Shown in pieces: positions 21,140 through 29,189 of a stretch of 29,499 nucleotides of DNA. The notes under the pieces were generated by a model, which did no database searches, was not told where the DNA came from, and was given only the letters and a program-made list of their open reading frames with translations. The stretch spans positions 273,730,389-273,759,887 of the forward strand of contig JBOZIK010000001.1 of NCBI GenBank assembly GCA_051453625.1. Direction: 5' to 3'. Position 1 is the stretch's first letter. The number at the start of each line of letters is the position of its first letter. Source of the DNA: Welwitschia mirabilis (Eukaryota > Gnetophyta > Gnetopsida > Welwitschiales). A program made the position numbers and the translations under genes.

Positions 21140-21390
21140 CATTTCAAAATTTTGATGTAGATTACATAATTGGTTGAAGTTTAGATCTATAAAAACACTG
21201 CACCTCACTCAACTAGAAATAACCTTGATCATAATCCAAACACATAGCAGAAAGCATCTGCACCACTTAGCCTAAGAGCATTTGCATTAGTCCTACAACA
21301 ATAAGGCATCAGAAAGGCTCTCTACACCAAGCCAGCAAAGCACAATGCCCTTCTTAATCATGAGCAAACTTAGTAGGTGTTTCAAGTGTT
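21140..21390. other. Spacer after LINE B, no gene
   Basis: AT-rich sequence between the last LINE B coding signal and the next remnant. It may hold the LINE B 3' UTR, but no poly(A) or target duplication is visible. Confidence 0.35.
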
Positions 21391-22240
21391 TCAAGTAATA
21401 AGATGGACTTCTCATGTCCTTAAGTTGAGAGGGAATGATCTAGACTTGTCAAAGTAATTCTTTAGAAATTGGAATGAAAGATCTTCTCACATAGATAACA
21501 CTATAATTTTCATTGATATCACTTCTATTAGTGATGTTATTGGGACAGGGCCTTAAGGAATTGAGTTAAAGAGAGGAGCCCTAAAGGATTCCATTATTCC
21601 ACAATTTGAAGCTATAAGAAGAATCATCCATTTCAGGAAAGAGCAATTTTCATTATGAAATATTTTACTGTGGAGGATCACTTGGACAAAATCAATGAGC
21701 TTCATTTCTACTTCCTAGTTGCTATGATGGGTGAGTTTCAGATAGATCTCCCATTCTTCCTTTCAGATTCATTACATTATTTTCTTGAAAGTAGAAGAGC
21801 AAGGCATAAAGGCCTTATATGACTTTGTTAGGAAAGGAAGCTCCAAATTGATGTTGGCATTCTCCCTTAGCAAGACATTCCCTATGGTCTAGTGTAGAAA
21901 TCACTCTTATGGCAAGCTCTGATCTACATAGAAGGTGATAAAAAATGTGGTCTTCTTGCATTAAGAAGGCACATTGGCAACATGCTATTTGAGTAGGTAG
22001 TAGAAGAAGAAGAAAACCCAACTGAGTAGCAATAAAAATATGCAAAGCAGCACAAGATAAATGAAGAAGAAGGAACAAGAAGACCTAAATCTAGATCCCT
22101 TTGTAGTCTCCCCTTTGCCCAAAGTGCTCCCCCAAAATAGGGTCCAAATAAACTCAAAGTTCTTGTTAATCATTTAAGATATGCTAATTTGGAACCTCTT
22201 TGAGATTGGAATTGGGAGAATGGTTTAATAAAATTAGATA
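21390..22240 (+). pseudogene. Remnant resembling plant transposon-associated protein (PF20167/retroelement N-terminal type)
   Basis: Two overlapping plus-strand frames together stay open with few stops. The first (about 21417-21657) gives LKLRGNDLDLS, FFRNWNERSSHIDNTIIFID, SDVIGTG and RGALKDSIIPQFEAIRRIIH; the second (21648-22020) gives YFTVEDHLDKINELHFYFLV, DLPFFLSDSLHYFLE, then after stops DIPYGLV and a Glu-rich tail VVEEEENPTE. The sequence F-x-x-x-W, a short beta-like stretch, h-x-x-x-T-G, then D-L-P-x-h and h-P-Y-G resembles the plant-specific putative transposon proteins near Ty3-type elements. Family assignment is from memory and uncertain. Stops at 21450, 21558, 21822, 21828 and 21871 show decay. 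Minus-strand frames (21815-22173) are shadows. Confidence 0.42.
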
Positions 22241-22343
22241 CTGATGTTTGGGCCTTTAAATATTAACACAACTTTTACTATTCTAAGCTATGATGTAATT
22301 CTCCGATATTCTCACTTTAACACGATTTACCTTTTCTTTTGGG

Positions 22344-22360
22344 AAAAAAAAAAAAAAAAA
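22344..22360 (+). repeat. A17 tract at the edge of the VQ gene block
   Basis: Seventeen A follow TTTTGGG and precede sequence in which CpG becomes common. It could be the poly(A) tail of a plus-strand retroelement inserted downstream of the VQ gene, marking the boundary between repeat and genic DNA. Confidence 0.5.
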
Positions 22361-22687
22361 CTTTGAGTCAGAAAATTTTTAGACTTTTTATTTTCTTCTA
22401 CATTATACATCAAAATTTTCAGAGCCCAAATTCCGATCTGTAAGATTTACAGTTAGCTAATCAAAGCGATTCAAATTTAGAAATCTGAAAGACGTAGCTG
22501 GAACGAAGACATAAGGATGGACTTACATTAATTCTAATAATCGCAGAGTAAAAGTTCACCTAGTCCAGTTTCGGTTCTGAATTTTTTAGTTCTCAGACAG
22601 CAAGAATATGTTACCTTGTTAGCAAATACAATACCTGCGAATCAAGACAAACAAGAAAGATATTATGATTCTAAAACGGACAGAACT

Positions 22688-22693
22688 TTTATT
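22688..22693 (-). promoter_or_regulatory. Poly(A) signal of the VQ gene
   Basis: On the minus strand AATAATAATAAAAG contains a canonical AATAAA about 180 nt after the VQ stop codon, inside an AT-rich stretch. A 3' UTR of about 200 nt is reasonable. Position fits; usage is inference. Confidence 0.5.
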
Positions 22694-22871
22694 ATTATTT
22701 AGTTGACTCATACAGATGGCATTAACCGTCTCAGAGCGTAGGATTCTGGAAAGACCTATTTGTATACGCAGAGTAATATAAGAGACGAAGAAGCTAAAAC
22801 AATCCACGACCTGTTTCTCCCTTTCATAGACTCAAACATATCAGAAGCCCTAGCAGAGACTTTATCTGAGT

Positions 22872-23306
22872 TCAAGGAAAAGTAAGATTCTTGGACAAAG
22901 AACCGGAAAATAAAGGCGGAGGAATTTGGAGTGATGTTTGAGTTTCTGCAAAAGCAACAGGCAAGGGACAGCCCATGGGTAGTGATAGGAAATCTTCATT
23001 GACAGGATTAACAGTAGCGTTTCCAGCACAAGTACGAGCTTCACAAGCCGCAAAGTCATCACTGATATCTTTCGGAGCGGAATTTGTTTGAAATTCAGGT
23101 AAGCAAGAAGAAGAAGAACCAGTAAGAGCCTGAACGGTAGGCAAGAACTCATGAGGTCGGACATGAATGACTTCCGGTGACCTAATATACTTAATCACAA
23201 CATTCCTCTTCTTTTGGATGAAGCCAGACCTGCTTTTGATGTCCAGTGGAGACGGCCGCAAGACTCTGCCGCTAGTTCTCCCTGCTTTCTCGTTCTTGAT
23301 GGCCAT
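22872..23306 (-). CDS. VQ motif-containing protein (MKS1-like class), 144 aa, intact
   Basis: The protein has the VQ motif F-L-P-T-V-Q-A-L-T-G at residues 54-63, matching FxxxVQxLTG exactly. In front stands RPSPLDIK (17-24) followed by a Lys/Arg patch (QKKR, 31-34) and SPEVIHVRPHEF (43-54); this RPSPL...basic...SPxVIHxxPxxF layout is that of the MKS1/VQ21 class. VQ proteins are small nuclear cofactors that bind the C-terminal DNA-binding domain of WRKY factors, and MKS1-type members are MAP kinase substrates; Ser-Pro sites at 19 and 43 are candidates. The C-terminal half is Ser/Pro-rich without a domain and ends PPPLFSGSLSKNLTFP. The start is the first Met in frame, just upstream of the conserved part, with a TATA box about 92 bp before it. 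Single exon, as usual in the family. No frameshift or stop; codons keep CpG. Overlapping frames on both strands are shadows. The orthologous subgroup is not resolved. Confidence 0.9.
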   Translation of the reverse strand: MAIKNEKAGRTSGRVLRPSPLDIKSRSGFIQKKRNVVIKYIRSPEVIHVRPHEFLPTVQALTGSSSSCLPEFQTNSAPKDISDDFAACEARTCAGNATVNPVNEDFLSLPMGCPLPVAFAETQTSLQIPPPLFSGSLSKNLTFP

Positions 23307-23397
23307 GAAGCAACGCAGCAGACTGAAGAACCCAAAAAATTACAGAGAAAAGCAGGAAACTGTGTCCGCAATGGAAAGAATAACTGAAAGCATATTA

Positions 23398-23404
23398 TTT
23401 TATA
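23398..23404 (-). promoter_or_regulatory. TATA box for the VQ gene
   Basis: On the minus strand the sequence TATAAAA lies about 92 bp upstream of the VQ start codon. With transcription starting some 30 bp downstream, the 5' leader would be about 60 nt. Confidence 0.6.
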
Positions 23405-23477
23405 TGAAGACTGAGAAGAGGACCTGAGAAGAGGGGATATTGTTGCAGAGATATTACTGGAAATGTGAGAAATTCCA

Positions 23478-23488
23478 AGTCAAGTCAA
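23478..23488 (-). promoter_or_regulatory. Overlapping tandem W-boxes upstream of the VQ gene
   Basis: The minus strand reads TTGACTTGACT: two TTGACT W-boxes sharing one base, about 75 bp upstream of the TATA box. TTGAC[C/T] is the binding site of WRKY factors, the known partners of VQ proteins. A further TTGACG lies on the plus strand at 23685-23690. Confidence 0.55.
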
Positions 23489-23753
23489 TGGAGTGTTTTG
23501 GGTTGCCGTGTGAGTGAATGTGAACGGAATAATAAATGAGGTGAGGGAAGCTTCAGAAAGCAGGGAAGCGTCCCACATTTCGGCCATGAAAATGAGAGGA
23601 ATAAGATAGTGAATGTCTATTTCTATTTATTTGCATAAAGATAATATAACATTGCAAAGAAGAAGAGAACAATATCTAAGGGATTTGACGTTTTATTTAC
23701 CTGAGAGAACATCTCCCTTGGAAACTCTTGTTACCTTGTTTTCTTCCTAAGCT

Positions 23754-23786
23754 AGTGACTAATATATATACATATATATAGTTACT
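23754..23786. repeat. Imperfect AT-rich palindrome
   Basis: AGTGACTAATATATA, central CA-containing TA run, then TATATATAGTTACT: the two halves are near-complementary over 33 bp. It lies at the point where the CpG-bearing VQ promoter region gives way to repeat DNA. TA-rich palindromes are often insertion sites or MITE ends; no function is shown. Confidence 0.55.
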
Positions 23787-23879
23787 AAGTATCACCTAAA
23801 TGAATGGGGATTTTCTTTTGTGAGTACAACAACTATTACAATTACTATCATGCTTAAATAAATTATTTAATTATATCTA

Positions 23880-23985
23880 GGACCTCACAGCTTGTTATTT
23901 GAGTCATCTAAAGATTTGAACCCATAACCTTTTAAATGATAGTGAGTGTCCTACTAGCTACATTACCATCACATTAATATCAATG
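23880..23985 (-). repeat. SINE-like repeat family, partial copy S5 (minus)
   Basis: The minus strand reads GTAGCTAGTAGGACACTCAC, TATCATTTAAAAGGTTATGGG, TTCAAATC (B-box-like GGGTTCAAATC). This corresponds to the head half of S1 and S6. The tail half is absent. Confidence 0.5.
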
Positions 23986-24161
23986 TATAAAGTGGATTTG
24001 TTATATTTAAGTAATCTTGGAATGCATTTAAAACCAATAAATTGTTTTCTAAATTATCTTAAAGTATGTTACTCTAAAAATTATTTTTAGTATACTTTTT
24101 AAATTGAGAGAATTTTCAATATATATAAATTTGTTTAATTTTAAATATTTATAAATATGCT

Positions 24162-24325
24162 AGTGAGGTGGTAGCCCAACTAGTCACACATTCATCCTCC
24201 ATTCACAAGATTATGGGTTTGAACATTTGAGTGCCTACTTGTCAGTCTATGAGGCTTTCAAGTGATCATGATGTATGTAAATCCATGAGGAGATACAATC
24301 ATTAAAAGATTCGAGTTTGACATTT
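24162..24325 (+). repeat. SINE-like repeat family, copy S6 (plus)
   Basis: Best preserved head: GTGAGGTGGTAGCCCAACTAG (A-box-like), CACACATTCATCCTCCATTC, ATTATGGGTTTGAAC (B-box-like), TGAGTGCCTACTTGTCAGTC, TATGAGGCTTTCAAGTG, and the end CATTAAAAGATTCGAGTTTGAC. This gives the clearest view of the family's tRNA-like 5' part. Confidence 0.6.
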
Positions 24326-24408
24326 AGTGATCATATCTTCCCAAAATTATAGCCATCATGGTCAACCAGATGAATGATTTAGTTACACTTAAAGTCTCAT
24401 AAATCATT
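24326..24408 (-). repeat. SINE-like repeat family, tail fragment S7 (minus), tail-to-tail with S6
   Basis: The minus strand reads ATGAGACTTTAAGTGTAACT, AAATCATTCATCTGGTTGAC, CATGATGGCTATAATTTTGG, GAAGATATGATCA, the body and tail of the family. It abuts S6 in the opposite orientation, forming an inverted pair. Confidence 0.55.
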
Positions 24409-24460
24409 GTTGAGGTTATCTAAAATATTAATAAATAAGAATGACTAATAAAGAATTCAA

Positions 24461-24645
24461 TGTGATGATAGTCACCTAAAGGGATATTCATCTTTAATTT
24501 AGGAGATAGTGGGTTTGAATAGATGGATATTTTGCCTGAAACACTGTAAATCCTCAATGTAATCAATGTACTTATTTGGATAATCATGGTGGTCTTTCTT
24601 AGTGAAAGATATAGTCACTAAAAGTTTTGACTTTGAATCTAGTAA
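24461..24645 (+). repeat. SINE-like repeat family, copy S8 (plus)
   Basis: Blocks: GTGATGATAGTCACC, TTAGGAGATAGTGGGTTTGAA (B-box-like), TTTTGCCTGAAACACTGTAA, AATCCTCAATGTAATCAATG, GGATAATCATGGTGGTC, and CACTAAAAGTTTTGACTTTG. The tail matches S1 and S3 closely. A minus-strand frame over 24499-24696 is chance. Confidence 0.58.
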
Positions 24646-25280
24646 ATTTTTGTTTATTTTAAAAAATAGTTTTATGTAACTAAAAGCACATAACATAGGA
24701 GAGTGTGAAACTAAGCTACAAGCTTTTTGAAAATATAAACATTCAGATTTATAGAATAAGATGCTTTTCTCAAAACTATAGATGTTTAAAAGTTAGATGG
24801 CTAAAAATTGTTAGTTATATATTACATGTTTTTCTTTGAAAACTAATTTTTGGTAGTGCATTTCTTATTAATGACACTTCCATAGAAATAATAAAAATTG
24901 TGTTATTTAATTAATGGTTGATTTTCCCTATAGAACTCACACATTTTTATTTGTATAATAAACTAAGCATATTATTTTAATATTTTGCAATGAACATAAA
25001 GAATATCTTAGAGTGTGAAAGGAAAAGAATAATTAGCTATATAAGTGAAGGGTAGAATAAAATAACATAAGGATAGAATAAAATAACATAAGCAATGAAT
25101 CATGGATGTATAACATTCATCTGATCTTCAAAACAATGCAAACATTTGTGGAGGAAATATTATATGTGAATTTAGAAATTGAAAGTTTAGTTGGCATGTC
25201 TTTAGGTGCACCAATGTTCACCTTTTCTCACATAAGTGGAAACCATTCTAACTCCATGTTTTTTCTTAAGGTATCGAATT
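24646..25280. other. AT-rich non-coding stretch
   Basis: A small tandem piece TAGAATAAAATAACATAAG is duplicated at about 25053-25092. Nothing else was recognised. Confidence 0.4.
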
Positions 25281-25289
25281 TCTGACAAT

Positions 25290-25780
25290 GTTGATGCACT
25301 TTTATCTTAAGTTAATGAATGGATGTGAAGATGCACTAAGTTTATATGCCTTTTTCCTCTTATGCCATTTGTCTCATAATGTTGGCATGCATTAATAAGT
25401 TATTGTATCTCTATCAATTAATGGTCATAAAGGTGCCTCATCAAGTTAGTGTAATTTCACTAAATGTTTGAAGGAATACCAAGCAATGAGCATGTCTTTG
25501 CCAAGAATTCAAATGTGTGCTAACAAGTTTATGCATCTTTGTAAACTATTTGAATACATGCTAATAAGGGAACATGCCTTTATCTAGATTTTGACTCAAA
25601 TTCACTATTATTTATGAGGTTATGCTAACTTGTTAACATATGTTCATGCACTTCTTATAAAGCATAACATTTAGCAAAAATTTACAAGGGCATTCCATCT
25701 TATTGATGCATGTTTATTAGTAGATGAATACTCATGCTAATGAGGTGTGCTCACAACCACTCTAGCTAACATTTATGAAA
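25290..25780. repeat. Degenerate repeats around GATGCACTT and ATGCTAATAAG
   Basis: Words such as TTGATGCACTT, GATGCACTAAG, GCATGCATTAATAAG, TGTGCTAACAAGTTTATGCA, CATGCTAATAAGG, TATGCTAACTTGTTAACA and CATGCTAATGAGG recur with uneven spacing; a further TTGATGCACTT occurs at about 25908. Best read as an old satellite-like array that has lost regular period. Confidence 0.45.
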
Positions 25781-25789
25781 ATAATTAAC

Positions 25790-26510
25790 ATAGCATATAT
25801 TACTTAAGAAATGCAACTGTTACATATAAGAAAGAAAGTTAACATTTTAAGTGACCTAGTTTCATATGGCTTGTTTGTTGTTAGTTACTCTAACTTATTA
25901 ACTTACCTTGATGCACTTATGATTATCCACTTCAAACTATGCCTCCCACTTACATACAAGTTATTTTCATATGTGCGTTCTTATGTATGTACCTTATTTC
26001 CAATACTAAGATTTATTAAATCTTTTATGCTTCAATATGGTGCATTTTAGTTTCTTATTTGATGAATTTTTTCCCTCAATTTTGTTCTTTGATAAATTCT
26101 CTCTAATTATATACCTAGTCTAATAATTATAAATTTTCATAATACTATTATTAAATCTTCCTCACTTTTCTCATAAATATTTTATCACTTCCTTCTAAAG
26201 GTGTTAAAGTTAAAATTTTTTGATAAATAAAATAAATTTTAAAATATTTTGAATAGAATATCTTCAAAGTGTATTCATTTCATTAGCCTTATCTTCCAAT
26301 GATTCTTATGAAAATAGTCTAATTGATTTAATTTTTTAGGATCACCATCATCGTTTCACTATTTTTATTTTATCATGCATCCTTTTAGATAAGATAATAT
26401 CCATCATTCATTATGGATCATGTTTTAACTTTTTACTATTACTTTAGATATAAAATTCAATTATTCTTTCTTATTGTAATATATGTAAATCAAAATAATT
26501 TTCGTCAAGG
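25790..26510. other. AT-rich non-coding stretch
   Basis: Contains a 79-codon plus-strand frame (25811-26050) with hydrophobic, low-information content and no motif; not called as a gene. No repeat structure was seen. Confidence 0.4.
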
Positions 26511-26512
26511 CT

Positions 26513-26841
26513 AAAAAATAAAGGGAAATTCATTTTTAGTATTTATCTTCTTATTCTTTTTCTTGCAAGCAAAACCTCAAGCATTCATATTATATTTCTA
26601 AAATGTCAACATTATGTATTCCATAGGTAACATACTTCATTCTTATATAGGTTAGTCTTTTTTATTTTAATATAAAAAAATAAATTTCATTAATAATAAA
26701 AAAGAAAGGAAAATTCATTTTTACTATTTATCTTTTTCTTCTTTTTTCTCATAAGCAAAACCTCAAGTATTCTTCTATCATTTCTGAATTGTCAACATTA
26801 TGCATTCCATAGGTAACATAATCCATTCTAATATAGGTTAG
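26513..26841. repeat. Direct duplication, period about 186 bp
   Basis: Copies at about 26513-26655 and 26698-26841. Shared landmarks: GGAAATTCATTTTTA/GAAAATTCATTTTTA, AAGCAAAACCTCAAG, TTGTCAACATTATG or ATGTCAACATTATG, ATTCCATAGGTAACATA and ATATAGGTTAG. Identity is high enough to see by eye, so this duplication is younger than the one near 7 kb. Confidence 0.8.
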
Positions 26842-27366
26842 AAAAATAATTTATTCTTTTAAAATTTACATTACATATACATTTGGAGTAGAAAAATGAA
26901 TTTTTTACATTAATTAAAAGGTTATTTTTATTTTGTATTTTTACTTTTTTAATAATTATTAATAAATTTTATTATTGTTTCAAAATATTATTAACAAAAT
27001 AGATTTGTAAGTAGATTCTTATTTTAAGAGAATTAATGATATAGGTTTCACCTTCTAAAAGACAAACATAGACAAAATAATTAAACGCTAATTATATGAC
27101 CTAATTTAAGTATATAATGGAAAAAAAGAAAAAAGAAAAAAAAACATTGCAAGAAAAAGATTTAAGTTTGATTCTAGCTTCAAATTATATAAGTTAAAGT
27201 ACATATATGCACTTATATATTTTATCTTTTTGTCCTTTTTCTGCTATTACAATGGAGGTAATAACCTTTATGATATCATCATGATTTTAGTACTAATGCA
27301 AAAGTTCCCATCTAGGGCTAGTTGGATATTATTCTAATGGATTATTAGTTATTATTTCCATTTTAT
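26842..27366. other. Very AT-rich non-coding stretch before gap
   Basis: No gene or repeat family was recognised. An A-rich tract is at 27119-27145. Confidence 0.4.
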
Positions 27367-28145
27367 NNNNNNNNNNNNNNNNNNNNNNNNNNNNNNNNNN
27401 NNNNNNNNNNNNNNNNNNNNNNNNNNNNNNNNNNNNNNNNNNNNNNNNNNNNNNNNNNNNNNNNNNNNNNNNNNNNNNNNNNNNNNNNNNNNNNNNNNNN
27501 NNNNNNNNNNNNNNNNNNNNNNNNNNNNNNNNNNNNNNNNNNNNNNNNNNNNNNNNNNNNNNNNNNNNNNNNNNNNNNNNNNNNNNNNNNNNNNNNNNNN
27601 NNNNNNNNNNNNNNNNNNNNNNNNNNNNNNNNNNNNNNNNNNNNNNNNNNNNNNNNNNNNNNNNNNNNNNNNNNNNNNNNNNNNNNNNNNNNNNNNNNNN
27701 NNNNNNNNNNNNNNNNNNNNNNNNNNNNNNNNNNNNNNNNNNNNNNNNNNNNNNNNNNNNNNNNNNNNNNNNNNNNNNNNNNNNNNNNNNNNNNNNNNNN
27801 NNNNNNNNNNNNNNNNNNNNNNNNNNNNNNNNNNNNNNNNNNNNNNNNNNNNNNNNNNNNNNNNNNNNNNNNNNNNNNNNNNNNNNNNNNNNNNNNNNNN
27901 NNNNNNNNNNNNNNNNNNNNNNNNNNNNNNNNNNNNNNNNNNNNNNNNNNNNNNNNNNNNNNNNNNNNNNNNNNNNNNNNNNNNNNNNNNNNNNNNNNNN
28001 NNNNNNNNNNNNNNNNNNNNNNNNNNNNNNNNNNNNNNNNNNNNNNNNNNNNNNNNNNNNNNNNNNNNNNNNNNNNNNNNNNNNNNNNNNNNNNNNNNNN
28101 NNNNNNNNNNNNNNNNNNNNNNNNNNNNNNNNNNNNNNNNNNNNN
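27367..28145. other. Assembly gap (779 N)
   Basis: Run of N; the long frame crossing it is an artefact. Confidence 0.99.
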
Positions 28146-29034
28146 AATAATAATTAGTTTGAAAAACTCTAGAGACTTTCATGGATAGTTATATAGTTAT
28201 ATGTAGAAACTTATTACTTCCTTGGAACAACTATGAAAGAAACCCCTAAGCCATCTTCGAAAACATGGTCTAAAAGTAGATGGTCATTAAATCCATCTAG
28301 TTGTAACATTTCCTTTATTTTCTATTAATGAAGGCATGTTTCTTAAATGCTCTTTCATTCATAGGTTTCCTCTATTTTTCTCTCTCCTTTTTTCGAAAAG
28401 TATTTTTTTTTTGGCTTTTTACATTTCCACATGCTAAGTGATATCATAGGAAGACAAGGGAATGAAAGATTTGTGATGATAGAAGATGAGAGAGAACATA
28501 AGAAAGAAACTTGAATTAAGAATTTCGACAATAAATGTGTGGTGTAAATTCATGAAAGAGGAATAATAGGTTGATTTTAAAAAGAGGAATGAAACAAAGA
28601 TAAGCAGGATATGACCTAGAAAATGTAAGAATGAAGGAATTGTTATGAATATTACAAGAAATAACAAGAATGGTAAAGAAAATGAGTACATACTAGTGAC
28701 ATAAAAATCTTGTTATTAAACATGATAGTAATTAGTAAGAACGATAATTAATAATATGACATCCATTTAAAGGAATTAAGAAGAAAAACCAATTATTTTT
28801 ATAAGTAATTTCATAAGTAAGTAAGAAGACACATGTAGATATTTCTAGATTTAATGGAGATTTGAATTTAGATGCTTTAATTACTTAGAGTTTAGAGATT
28901 TCACATTGTAGAAGGTTTCTTAGGCAAAAAAGATTAGTTACCTATGACAAAGTTAAAAGGCATGGTAATAAGTTGATGGAAGTACTTTTAATTAAAGAGA
29001 TAAAGGAGGGATATTTCGGTGGATCTGGAGCACA
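28146..29034. other. AT-rich stretch between gaps, possibly 5' region of LINE C
   Basis: The plus strand is purine-rich between about 28440 and 28700, giving a Phe/Leu/Ser minus-strand frame (28434-28691) that is not gene-like. No motif was recognised. It may include the leader of LINE C, whose ORF1 follows the next gap. Confidence 0.35.
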
Positions 29035-29159
29035 NNNNNNNNNNNNNNNNNNNNNNNNNNNNNNNNNNNNNNNNNNNNNNNNNNNNNNNNNNNNNNNNNN
29101 NNNNNNNNNNNNNNNNNNNNNNNNNNNNNNNNNNNNNNNNNNNNNNNNNNNNNNNNNNN
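29035..29159. other. Assembly gap (125 N)
   Basis: Run of N within the 5' region of LINE C. Confidence 0.99.
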
Positions 29160-29189
29160 TTTTACAATTTTGGTCTAATTTTTAGGATT

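Larger units (their letters stand above)
17150..21140 (+). mobile_element. LINE B: near full-order plant L1-type retrotransposon fossil
   Basis: The plus strand carries the plant L1 domain order: ORF1 with DUF4283 tail and zinc knuckle (about 17350-17670), then ORF2 with endonuclease N-terminus (18109-18240), loop region (18575-18660), RT (19340-20090) and zf-RVT (20831-21000). The frame must be switched several times and dozens of stops occur, mostly at positions where the family has Trp, Gln or Arg, consistent with C-to-T decay. Both RT catalytic blocks keep their Asp residues, unlike LINE A, so this copy is probably younger. No exact 3' end or target-site duplication was found; the coding signal ends near 21110. 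Confidence 0.87.
22395..23700. other. CpG-retaining genic block around the VQ gene
   Basis: CpG becomes common from about 22430 (CCGATC, GCGATT, GACGTAGC, ACGAAG) through 23585 (CGTCCC, CGGCC) and is rare on either side. The block matches the extent of the VQ gene with its 3' region and promoter, supporting an unmethylated, active locus in a methylated background. The same contrast is seen at 12305-13680. Confidence 0.65.

Noticed and set aside
21815-22173. Three overlapping minus-strand frames
   Set aside because: Shadows of the plus-strand transposon-associated remnant; hydrophobic runs arise from its GAA/GAAG-rich part.
22862-23164. 100-codon minus-strand frame overlapping the VQ gene
   Set aside because: Leu-rich shadow in another frame of the VQ gene.
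23167-23427. 86-codon plus-strand frame
   Set aside because: Antisense shadow of the VQ gene and its 5' leader.
24499-24696. 65-codon minus-strand frame
   Set aside because: Covers SINE-like copy S8; chance.
27352-28182. 276-codon minus-strand frame
   Set aside because: Almost entirely N; assembly gap artefact.
28180-28440. Possible LTR end (CTAGTTGTAACATTTCC with AATGAA nearby)
   Set aside because: Faintly like an LTR R/U5 region, but no TG...CA ends, second LTR or primer-binding site could be shown, and a gap adjoins it.
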